A stretch of 34,191 bases of DNA from Vreelandella lutescens. Its GTDB lineage: Bacteria; Pseudomonadota; Gammaproteobacteria; Pseudomonadales; Halomonadaceae. The DNA lies in assembly GCF_014640815.1 (NCBI RefSeq), contig NZ_BMHM01000010.1:1-34191 (forward strand), in the 5' to 3' direction. A program made the position numbers and the translations under genes. Of the stretch, positions 27,771-34,191 are shown in pieces (within the stretch, counting starts at the first letter, position 1; every line of letters begins with the position of its first letter). Under the pieces are notes generated by a model. That model searched no databases and was not told the origin of the DNA. It saw nothing but the letters and a program-made list of their open reading frames with translations.

Positions 27771-28442
27771 ATGGCTAATTTTCGCACGCATATAACGGTA
27801 GCAGCAGCGGGCGGCACGCTAATGGCTTACGTTGGCTGGCAGGCCCAGTGGTGGGTGGCCCCTCAAGCGCTGCTGGTCATTGCCCTGGTCGCCTTTGGCG
27901 GTATTCTGCCCGACATTGATGCTGACCGTTCGCGCTCCATCCGGCTGATTTTTAATATCTTATCAGTGCCTTCGCTGGTGCTGGGGGTGCTGTTGCTGCA
28001 GCCGTGGTTAACGCCGGGGCTACTGCTGGTGGCGTGTGGCGGCATCTATTTTTCGGTGCGCTATTTAGCATCCGTGCTGTTTTCACGCCTGACCGTTCAT
28101 CGGGGGATTTGGCATTCTTTGATGGCGGCAATGCTGTGCGCGTTAGCCACCGCCGCGCTGAGCTACCATTTGCTGGCCCAGCCGGCATGGTTAGCGTGGT
28201 CCCATGGCGCGGCGGTGTTGTTTGGGTTCCTTATTCACTTGAGCTTAGATGAGCTGTTTAGCGTTGACTTGGAAGGGGCGCGGCTTAAGCGCTCGTTTGG
28301 TACGGCGCTTAAGCTGGGCGATGGTCGCCGCCCTCTCTCTAATGTACTGATGCTGATTGCGCTGCTGGTGCTGACCCCATGGGTGCCGCCTTGGGACGTA
28401 CTGCTAGAGCTGTTCCATCAGGGCTCGCTGCTGTGGCGGTAG
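27771..28442 (+). CDS. YdjM-like inner membrane protein (metal-dependent hydrolase family)
   Basis: 223 aa with about five or six hydrophobic segments. Motifs shared with the YdjM/COG1988 family: an N-terminal RTHITVAAAGG, GGILPDIDADRSRS and HRGIWHS, where His and Asp residues could bind a metal. E. coli YdjM is part of the LexA regulon, but I see no LexA box here. The function is unknown. The 3' end overlaps the convergent dctD gene by 25 nt. Confidence 0.83.
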   Translation: MANFRTHITVAAAGGTLMAYVGWQAQWWVAPQALLVIALVAFGGILPDIDADRSRSIRLIFNILSVPSLVLGVLLLQPWLTPGLLLVACGGIYFSVRYLASVLFSRLTVHRGIWHSLMAAMLCALATAALSYHLLAQPAWLAWSHGAAVLFGFLIHLSLDELFSVDLEGARLKRSFGTALKLGDGRRPLSNVLMLIALLVLTPWVPPWDVLLELFHQGSLLWR

Positions 28443-29800
28443 TCGTCTGCACTAAGGCCGTGCTTTTTCAGCTTGTCGTAAAACGTTTTACGGGGAATGC
28501 CTAAGTGGCGGCAGACATCGGTGACGCGGCCGTGGTGGCGGGCCAGGGATTGGCTAATTAAACTCTTTTCAAACAGCTCCACCTGACGTGGCAGGGTGGG
28601 TTCTTGTGTATCGGCCGCCACGCCTTCCAATAGCACATCCAGGCGGTAATCAAACGCCGCGCCTAACAAAACGTAGCGCTCGGCCAGATTACGCAGCTCG
28701 CGAACATTGCCAGGCCAGTCGTGGGCCAGCAGCGCCGCTACCGCATGGCTATCCAGGGTGGGCGCTTCTAAGCCACTGCGGTTGGCAGCCACCACGGCAA
28801 AGTGCTGGAACAGCAGGGGGATATCTTCCCGCCTTTCCCTTAGCGCTGGCAGCGGTAGCGTCACGACGTTGAGTCGGTAGTAAAGGTCTTCGCGAAAGCG
28901 CCCCTCTTCAGCGGCAACTTTAAGATCTACCTTCGTCGCTGCAATGACCCGTATGTTGAGCGGCACCGCTTCGTTGGCACCGAGGCGCTCGACGCTGCGC
29001 TCTTGCAACACGCGCAGCAGTTTTACCTGCAGGGCCAGCGGCATCGACTCGATTTCATCGAGAAAGACCGTGCCGCCATTGGCGTGTTCGAACTTACCAA
29101 TGCGCCGCTCCACTGCTCCCGTAAACGCACCTTTCTCATGGCCAAACAGCTCCGACTCAATGGTGTTTTCCGGCACCGCGCCGCAGTTAATTGCCATAAA
29201 GGGGCTGTTACGCCGCGCACTACGCTCGTGTATCGCCCGAGCGACTAAATCTTTGCCGGTGCCTGTTTCGCCAAAGAGCAGCACGTCCGCTTCGACTTGG
29301 CTGATGCGCTGAATCATCGCGGCAAGCCGTGAGATGACCTGGGTACGGCCAACAAGGCGTGGGCCGAGCGCGGCCTGCTGAACTTCTAGCTCTGCTTTTA
29401 AACGCAGGTTCTCTAAGCTCAGCTGGCGCTTTTCGATCCCGCGCCTCACCACGTCCAAGAGTTGGTCACCGGCGAAGGGCTTTTCTAGAAAGTCCCATGC
29501 ACCTGCCCGCATGGCCTCAACGGCGGTAGAGATATCGCCATGGCCGGTAATCAGGATGATTGGCAGGGTGGCATCGCGGCTATGCAGCTCATGCAGCAGC
29601 GCCATACCATCCATGCCTGGCATCCGGATGTCGCTAACAATCACGCCGGGGAAGTCTGGCGGTAGGGCGGCCAGCGCCTGCTCGGCCGACTCAAAGCAGT
29701 GGGGGGTATAGCCTGCAAGTTCTAGGGTTTGGCTGGCGGTGATACGCAGATGCGGTTCGTCGTCGATCACCATGACCGGCAGCGTCGACGGCTCATGCAT
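28418..29800 (-). CDS. dctD: Sigma-54-dependent response regulator, DctD type
   Basis: 460 aa. The receiver domain (1-120) has D13/D14, phospho-acceptor D57, T85 and K107. The AAA+ domain (about 145-380) has Walker A GETGTGKD (177-184), the sigma-54 contact loop GAFTGA (224-229) and Walker B VFLDEIE. A Fis-type helix-turn-helix ends the protein (VCRHLGIPRKTFYDKLKKHGL). All parts needed for enhancer-dependent activation are intact. The ATG overlaps the dctB stop by 8 nt (ATGCATGA). DctBD systems control C4-dicarboxylate or other organic-acid transport. A good candidate target in the window is the TRAP operon. Confidence 0.93.
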   Translation of the reverse strand: MHEPSTLPVMVIDDEPHLRITASQTLELAGYTPHCFESAEQALAALPPDFPGVIVSDIRMPGMDGMALLHELHSRDATLPIILITGHGDISTAVEAMRAGAWDFLEKPFAGDQLLDVVRRGIEKRQLSLENLRLKAELEVQQAALGPRLVGRTQVISRLAAMIQRISQVEADVLLFGETGTGKDLVARAIHERSARRNSPFMAINCGAVPENTIESELFGHEKGAFTGAVERRIGKFEHANGGTVFLDEIESMPLALQVKLLRVLQERSVERLGANEAVPLNIRVIAATKVDLKVAAEEGRFREDLYYRLNVVTLPLPALRERREDIPLLFQHFAVVAANRSGLEAPTLDSHAVAALLAHDWPGNVRELRNLAERYVLLGAAFDYRLDVLLEGVAADTQEPTLPRQVELFEKSLISQSLARHHGRVTDVCRHLGIPRKTFYDKLKKHGLSADDYRHSSEP

Positions 29801-31712
29801 GGGGTTGATTCTCCTGTTTTAGGCGGGCAACCGAGGGCTCCGGGGCCGTTGAGCGGGGCAAGGTGACGGTGAAGCAGGCACCCCCCGTGGTGTGATTCGT
29901 TGCCTGCAGCTTGCCGCCGAGGTCTTCCATAATACGCGAGGAAATAGAGAGTCCTAGCCCTAACCCGCTACCGGGTGCTTTGGTGGTAAAAAAAGGCTCA
30001 AAAATATGCCCAAGATGGTCGGTCGCGATCCCCGGCCCGCTGTCCAACACGCTAATGATGACCTGCTCTTGGCGAATCTCGGCACTTAGGGTTAAGACGG
30101 GCTGTTTAACTTCTTTCATCGCCTGCACGGCATTGCCGATTAAGTTAACGAGGACTTGTTCTAGCCGCACTAAGTCACCTTCTACCCAGAGGGTCTCGTC
30201 AGGCCACTGCTGAACCACGCGGATGCCATCATCTCGCAGCCGGCTGTGAAAGAGACGTAGCGCGTACTCAATACACGCTTGAACAGAGATGGTTTCTTGG
30301 CGCTCGCTGCTTTTGCGGGAGAACTGTCGTAGCTGAGCGCTAATATCGGCCATTCGCTCGGTGAGCTCGACAATCTGTGCCAAATTGGCGTCGGCGTTCT
30401 CAATCCGCGAGAGTTCTATAAAGCGCCGAGCGTTTTCAGCATAGGCACGAATCGCTGCTAAGGGTTGGTTGAGCTCGTGATTAATGCCTGCGGCTAACTG
30501 TCCAAGCACCGCAAGCTTCGCCGCTTGAATAAGCTCATCCTGTGTTTGACGTAAGTTGGCCTCTGCGCGCCGTCGCTCTTCAATCTCATCAGAAAGGCGC
30601 TGGTTGCTGGCGACCAAGTCGCGGGTACGGCGCTCGACGCTGACTTCAAGCTCGTCTCGCACGCGGGCTAAGGTTCGACGTTCACGCTCGGCAAAGGCCT
30701 CGCGCTCACGACGCAGGCGCAGACGCTGCCATCCAATGCCACCTGCCAGCGCGACCACGCCGTATAAGCCGCCTGCCATGAGGGCGGCGATCCACTGGGC
30801 GTTGATGACCGGGGTTAGCGGTTTGAGAATATGCATTTGCCAGCCAAATTCCGGAATGGGGCGAGTAAGGCTTAAGTAGCGCCCACCGCTCAGCGGGCCG
30901 TGTGAAAAGCTTACTAGATAGCTGCCTGGCCCGTAGGGAGTATCCAACTGAATGCCTGATGGCGTTAGTGGCTCCAGTGCGTAGCGGCGGGTCGCCCTCA
31001 GCGCTTCGCGCTGCTCGTCACTAAGTGGATAGAGGGCATTCATGCGCAGCTTAGGATGGCTGGCCATAAAAATAATATTGTCGCTGTCTGAGACGAAGAG
31101 TTCAGCATCCTGCTCTGCCCAGCTCTCTTCCACGTCATCCAGCAGCACCTTGACGACAATGACGCCATCAGGCTTAGCATCAGGGGAGGTATCATCCAGC
31201 CACACCGGAGAGGAAAAGTAGTAGCCTCGCTCCAGCGACTGGATGCCCAAGCCAAAAAATCGCCCCTGGCCTCCAGTGATGGCATCCGAGTAGTAGCTGC
31301 GAAACGCGTAGTTCTGGCCAATAAAGGTGTTGGGGCGATGCCAGTTGCTGGCGGCGATTGTGTCAGCATCTCGATCCAGCAAGTAGACATCGGACACGCC
31401 CGAAGTAAAGCGAAAGCGATCCAACAGCAAGTTGAGCGGCATGGAGTCTTGGCTGTCGGGAGAGTCTAAAAAGCGTTGTATACCTTCTCTCGTGGCAAGC
31501 ATTTGCGGCAGGTAGTCGTAGCGCAGCAGGTAGCCATTCAAGTTGGCCGCTGAAAGGCGCAGTTCGTTCTCAGCATCATCCTGAAGGTTTGATAGCGCCT
31601 GCTCGCGGGCAAGTTGTGCCGCTTGCCACATACACAGCAGTAGTCCTATCGGAATGGCGATCAGCCATAATCGACGCCAGCGCCGTCCGGAGTGGATGAC
31701 GTGGCTGTTCAT
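29793..31712 (-). CDS. dctB: Sensor histidine kinase, DctB type
   Basis: 639 aa. Two transmembrane helices (about 15-31 and 307-327) frame a periplasmic sensor domain of about 275 residues. It has the DctB-like double-Cache pattern VSDVYLLDRDADTIAASNW...YAFRSYYSDA. A coiled coil of charged residues (about 332-400) leads to the H-box GQLAAGINHELNQPLAAIRAY (H412) and the ATPase domain with N box LIGNAVQAM and G boxes DSGPGIA and GSGLGLGLS. It overlaps lldR by 4 nt (ATGA) and dctD by 8 nt. The ligand may be a C4-dicarboxylate or another small organic acid. Confidence 0.92.
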   Translation of the reverse strand: MNSHVIHSGRRWRRLWLIAIPIGLLLCMWQAAQLAREQALSNLQDDAENELRLSAANLNGYLLRYDYLPQMLATREGIQRFLDSPDSQDSMPLNLLLDRFRFTSGVSDVYLLDRDADTIAASNWHRPNTFIGQNYAFRSYYSDAITGGQGRFFGLGIQSLERGYYFSSPVWLDDTSPDAKPDGVIVVKVLLDDVEESWAEQDAELFVSDSDNIIFMASHPKLRMNALYPLSDEQREALRATRRYALEPLTPSGIQLDTPYGPGSYLVSFSHGPLSGGRYLSLTRPIPEFGWQMHILKPLTPVINAQWIAALMAGGLYGVVALAGGIGWQRLRLRREREAFAERERRTLARVRDELEVSVERRTRDLVASNQRLSDEIEERRRAEANLRQTQDELIQAAKLAVLGQLAAGINHELNQPLAAIRAYAENARRFIELSRIENADANLAQIVELTERMADISAQLRQFSRKSSERQETISVQACIEYALRLFHSRLRDDGIRVVQQWPDETLWVEGDLVRLEQVLVNLIGNAVQAMKEVKQPVLTLSAEIRQEQVIISVLDSGPGIATDHLGHIFEPFFTTKAPGSGLGLGLSISSRIMEDLGGKLQATNHTTGGACFTVTLPRSTAPEPSVARLKQENQPHA

Positions 31713-32482
31713 GCGGGGCTGGTGCTTGTGCCTTGGGCGCGGCGAAGGGCGCGCTGAGCGCGGGTTTCGGCCCTGGCCATCTCAAGCAGCCCCTCTTCCA
31801 CGTATACCAAGTGTTCGTGGGCCCTGGCACGGGCATCTTCAGCGCGGCCCTCTAAAATGGCATCCAGTAACGCACGATGCTGCTTCATGAGTTGGGTGCG
31901 GGAGTCTGGCTTGGCAAACAAGTGGGCCAAGTTATCTACAATGCTCTGCTCTAGCAGATGAAAAATGCCGCGAATCGTATGCAACAGCAGCACGTTGTGG
32001 GCCGCTTCGGCAATAGCCAGGTGGAACGCTGCGTCTAGCTTCGCCTCTTGCGCAGGGTTTGCCCCTACAAAGCCACCGTCGAGCTCTTCAAAGCGCTGGA
32101 TGAGCACTGCTTTATCGGCAGGCGTGGAACGCAGGGCGGCGTAGTAGGCAGAAATTCCCTCCATGGCATCGCGGAATTCCAGCAGGTCTAAATGGAACTC
32201 ATTATGGCGGGAGAGCATTTCAAGCAACGGATCGGTGTAGCCGTTATTCAGCGTCTCGTTCACAAACGTACCGCCACCTTGGCGGCTAGTGAGCAGGCCG
32301 CGAGCCGCCAGTTTTTGAATCGCTTCCCGCAACGATGGTCGCGAAACGCCAAAGCGCTCGGCAAGCTCTCTTTCGGGCGGTAAGCGCTGACCAGGCTTCA
32401 AGCTGCCTTCCAAGATCATGGCTTCCAGGCGCTCGGTAATAACATCGGCGAGACGCTGCTGACGGAGCGGTGGATAGGTCAT
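31709..32482 (-). CDS. lldR: GntR/FadR-family regulator, LldR-like
   Basis: 257 aa from ATG 32482, with GGAG upstream. The frame is open to 32548, but the upstream 22 codons span the predicted promoter and operator. The N-terminal winged helix (about 8-76: ERELAERFGVSRPSLREAIQKL) and C-terminal helical FCD domain fit the LldR/PdhR/GlcC group, which sense lactate, pyruvate or glycolate. Its position next to lldD, with two ATTGGT-N3-ACCAAT operators between them, supports a lactate-responsive role. The stop codon overlaps the dctB start, so a single lldR-dctB-dctD transcript is likely. Pyruvate sensing is an alternative, since the operators equal the PdhR-type motif. Confidence 0.88.
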   Translation of the reverse strand: MTYPPLRQQRLADVITERLEAMILEGSLKPGQRLPPERELAERFGVSRPSLREAIQKLAARGLLTSRQGGGTFVNETLNNGYTDPLLEMLSRHNEFHLDLLEFRDAMEGISAYYAALRSTPADKAVLIQRFEELDGGFVGANPAQEAKLDAAFHLAIAEAAHNVLLLHTIRGIFHLLEQSIVDNLAHLFAKPDSRTQLMKQHRALLDAILEGRAEDARARAHEHLVYVEEGLLEMARAETRAQRALRRAQGTSTSPA

Positions 32483-32499
32483 TGAAAAATGCTCCTTTA

Positions 32500-32514
32500 A
32501 TTGGTAAGACCAAT
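32500..32514. promoter_or_regulatory. LldR/PdhR-type operator O1
   Basis: ATTGGT-AAG-ACCAAT is a perfect palindrome at the FadR-family half-site spacing. It overlaps the last bases of the predicted lldR -10 box, so binding should repress lldR-dctB-dctD. Confidence 0.82.
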
Positions 32515-32541
32515 AATAGAGCGTTTCATTATCTTGCTCAA
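32513..32541 (-). promoter_or_regulatory. Sigma-70 promoter of lldR-dctBD
   Basis: On the minus strand TTGAGC (32541-32536), a 17-bp spacer and TATTAT (32518-32513) make a good promoter. Operator O1 begins inside the -10 box, which fits autoregulation. Confidence 0.7.
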
Positions 32542-32634
32542 GCGTCATGTAGCCGCTGTTGGATCATCACCATAAGCAATAAGTGGTTTAAACTAAAGTA
32601 TAGGCCGTAAAAGTGCTTTAATAGCCATCTTCGT

Positions 32635-32663
32635 TTGACACGCTCGGAGCATCTCATTAACGT
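32635..32663 (+). promoter_or_regulatory. Possible sigma-70 promoter of lldD
   Basis: TTGACA (32635-32640) is a perfect -35 box, and 17 bp further lies TAACGT (32658-32663), a weak -10. Operator O2 would sit about 15-25 bp past the start, where binding would block transcription. The leader to lldD would be near 195 nt. Confidence 0.45.
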
Positions 32664-32682
32664 TGATAAATCACTCTTGTAA

Positions 32683-32697
32683 ATTGGTAATACCAAT
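32683..32697. promoter_or_regulatory. LldR/PdhR-type operator O2
   Basis: ATTGGT-AAT-ACCAAT is a second perfect palindrome with the same half-sites as O1. Centres are 183 bp apart. E. coli lldPRD also uses two LldR operators, so looping between O1 and O2 is plausible. Confidence 0.8.
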
Positions 32698-32705
32698 ATT
32701 TCTTT

Positions 32706-32760
32706 TTGCGAAGATTGCTTCTTGCGAACATTGCTTATTGTGAACGTAGATATTGTGACG
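32706..32760 (+). repeat. Short tandem repeats of 15-16 bp upstream of lldD
   Basis: Units begin at 32706 (TTGCGAAGATTGCTTC), 32722 (TTGCGAACATTGCTTA) and 32738 (TTGTGAACGTAGATA), with a partial TTGTGACG at 32753. The first two differ at two positions. They start 8 bp past O2 in the likely lldD leader. From 32761 to 32864 I see nothing else definite. Confidence 0.6.
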
Positions 32761-32864
32761 GCCTGTGTAATTCTAGCGTCGTCGTGAGTTCATTAGCGTC
32801 TACTCTTTAATCGCTGCTTATTAATGGCTACTTACAACAACGCTTCCATTGCATAGGGCTCGTC

Positions 32865-34028
32865 ATGATCATTTCAGCATCCACGGACTATCGGCAAGCC
32901 GCCAAGCGCCGCCTTCCTCCTTTTCTTTTTCACTATGCCGATGGTGGGTCATACGCAGAGCACACGCTGCGGCGTAATGTGGACGATCTTCGCGATGTCG
33001 CGCTACGCCAGCGTGTATTGAAGGATATGTCGTCGCTCTCCTTGGAAACCGAGTTGTTTGGCGAAAAGTTGGCGATGCCCATTGCTCTGGCGCCCGTTGG
33101 GCTGGCGGGAATGTATGCAAGGCGCGGTGAAGTACAGGCAGCGCGTGCGGCAACGAAAAAAGGGATACCTTTTACACTATCTACTGTTTCAGTGTGCCCA
33201 ATTGCCGAGGTGGCTGCTGCCGTAGATCGCCCTATCTGGTTTCAGCTCTATGTGTTGAAAGATCGTGGCTTTATGAAGCATGTGCTGGAGCGAGCGAAAG
33301 AAGCGGGGGTAAAAACACTGATTTTTACCGTCGACATGCCGGTGCCCGGTGCGCGCTATCGAGATGCTCACTCTGGGATGAGCGGTAAAAATGGCCCTAT
33401 GAAGCGCATGCTGCAGGCGGCTATGCATCCTTTATGGGCGTGGGATGTAGGTATTCATGGCCGCCCTCATGATTTGGGTAATGTGTCTGATTACCGGGGT
33501 AAGCCCACAGAGCTTGAGGATTACATCGCCTGGCTTGGCAATAACTTTGACCCCGCGATCTCTTGGAAGGATCTTGAGTGGATCCGTGAGTTCTGGGATG
33601 GTCCAATGATTATCAAGGGTATCCTCGATCCCGAAGACGCGCGGGATGCCGTGCGTTTTGGTGCCGATGGCATTGTGGTGTCGAATCATGGTGGTCGGCA
33701 GTTAGATGGTGTGCCTTCTACTGCGCGAGCGCTGCCTGCTATTGCCGATGCTGTTAAAGGTGATCTGGCGATTTTGGCCGACTCTGGAGTGCGCAGCGGG
33801 TTAGATGTCGTGCGTATGATTGCGATGGGGGCAGACACTGCACTGATAGGCCGTGCGTTTATCTATGCATTAGCAACGGCAGGAGAGGCCGGCGTTGCTC
33901 ACCTGCTTGAGCTGTTTGAGAAAGAGATGAGGGTAGCGATGACGCTGACAGGAGCGCGAACCATTGCTGACCTTAGCTCGGAATCGCTGGTGTCGAGCGG
34001 TATTGCTTCTCTTAACCAGCCCTCTTAA
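32865..34028 (+). CDS. lldD: L-lactate dehydrogenase (cytochrome-linked, FMN)
   Basis: 387 aa, strongly similar along its length to E. coli LldD (396 aa). This membrane-associated FMN enzyme oxidises L-lactate to pyruvate and feeds electrons to the respiratory chain. Seen: [68 protein letters not shown], the catalytic His in [13 protein letters not shown] (H275) and [15 protein letters not shown]. The ribosome binding site is weak (TAGGG). It is divergent from lldR. Unlike E. coli lldPRD, no lactate permease gene is next to it. Confidence 0.96.
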   Translation: MIISASTDYRQAAKRRLPPFLFHYADGGSYAEHTLRRNVDDLRDVALRQRVLKDMSSLSLETELFGEKLAMPIALAPVGLAGMYARRGEVQAARAATKKGIPFTLSTVSVCPIAEVAAAVDRPIWFQLYVLKDRGFMKHVLERAKEAGVKTLIFTVDMPVPGARYRDAHSGMSGKNGPMKRMLQAAMHPLWAWDVGIHGRPHDLGNVSDYRGKPTELEDYIAWLGNNFDPAISWKDLEWIREFWDGPMIIKGILDPEDARDAVRFGADGIVVSNHGGRQLDGVPSTARALPAIADAVKGDLAILADSGVRSGLDVVRMIAMGADTALIGRAFIYALATAGEAGVAHLLELFEKEMRVAMTLTGARTIADLSSESLVSSGIASLNQPS

Positions 34029-34038
34029 TAGAGGGCTG
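34017..34038 (+). terminator. Possible weak terminator hairpin after lldD
   Basis: CAGCCCTC - TTAATA - GAGGGCTG forms a perfect 8-bp stem that includes the lldD stop codon in its loop. No T-run follows, so it may be a Rho-dependent end or an RNA-stability hairpin. Confidence 0.4.
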
Positions 34039-34094
34039 TTAAAGCGGCGCTATAAGGTATCAGAACAATATTGGAGTTTTTTTACAAAACCCTC

Positions 34095-34123
34095 TTGCCA
34101 ACCCGGCAGCGAATCCGTAAAGT
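34095..34123 (+). promoter_or_regulatory. Stable-RNA (probably rRNA operon) promoter
   Basis: TTGCCA (34095-34100), exactly 17 bp, then TAAAGT (34118-34123) and a G/C-containing discriminator (ACGCATCC) fit an rRNA P1-type promoter. An AT-rich, UP-element-like stretch (GGAGTTTTTTTACAAAAC) lies upstream. The downstream bases (34130-34191) look like an untranslated leader, including a GAAA-tetraloop hairpin. The RNA gene itself lies beyond the window. Confidence 0.62.
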
Positions 34124-34140
34124 ACGCATCCGCTGCCGGG
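34102..34140. repeat. 10-bp inverted repeat bracketing the -10 box
   Basis: CCCGGCAGCG (34102-34111) and CGCTGCCGGG (34131-34140) are perfect complements separated by 19 nt that contain the -10 box and discriminator. The left arm is in the spacer and the right arm starts at about +1. Confidence 0.8.
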
Positions 34141-34165
34141 GACGCCAAGCGTTACCAGCGGTGAA

Positions 34166-34183
34166 AGAGGTTGAAAAACCTCT
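34166..34183 (+). other. GNRA-tetraloop hairpin in the stable-RNA leader
   Basis: AGAGGTT - GAAA - AACCTCT is a perfect 7-bp stem capped by a GAAA tetraloop. It lies about 36 nt after the predicted start, as expected for a structured rRNA leader or processing signal. Confidence 0.5.
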
Positions 34184-34191
34184 GGTTTGTC

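Overview
The window looks like chromosomal core DNA of a halophilic gammaproteobacterium of the Halomonadaceae (Halomonas or a close relative). This rests on gene content, moderately high GC, acidic proteins, Halomonas-like 5S sequence and the metK / tkt-epd-pgk-fba neighbourhood. No genome comparison could be run. There are no insertion sequences, phage genes, CRISPR arrays or tRNA genes.

Layout. Positions 1-350 hold the last bases of a 23S rRNA, a 5S rRNA and the rRNA operon terminator. Next come dgt (dGTPase, +) and, on the minus strand, a HAD phosphatase - SUI1/YciH - NERD-domain membrane protein cluster. Then follow a small exported acidic protein and a small unknown protein. Positions 4905-11493 (minus) form a central-carbon cluster, tkt - lrgA - lrgB - epd - pgk - fba, ending at a strong terminator. 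The LrgAB-type membrane pair sits inside this glycolytic/pentose-phosphate gene set. On the plus strand follow metK, a LigB-type DNA ligase with an export signal and, after a convergent AEC transporter, metF. Two plus-strand transporters (an IT/SLC13-like anion permease and an MFS protein) come next.

Positions 19619-25533 (minus) carry prlC - yheV and a TAXI-type TRAP transporter (binding protein plus fused permease). Upstream of the TRAP genes I see a good sigma-54 promoter preceded by two tandem copies of an inverted-repeat site, the architecture used by enhancer-binding proteins. The plus strand then has an NSS-family sodium symporter, a gamma carbonic anhydrase and a YdjM-like membrane protein.

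The right end is a carbon-source regulatory module: lldR - dctB - dctD (minus, all overlapping) diverging from lldD (L-lactate dehydrogenase). Two perfect ATTGGT-N3-ACCAAT operators lie in the 382-bp divergent region, one on the lldR promoter and one downstream of the likely lldD promoter. The last 160 bases hold a stable-RNA-type promoter and the start of a leader, so another rRNA (or other stable RNA) operon probably begins just beyond the window.

How the parts may work together (inference): a lactate/pyruvate-type regulator is co-transcribed with a DctBD two-component system, and the only good sigma-54 promoter with tandem enhancer sites found by eye drives a TRAP transporter 6 kb away. 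A local circuit for uptake and oxidation of small organic acids is the most attractive hypothesis. The LrgAB pair, a family with known pyruvate and glycolate/glycerate transporters, could add an overflow or uptake route for C2/C3 acids tied to glycolytic gene expression.
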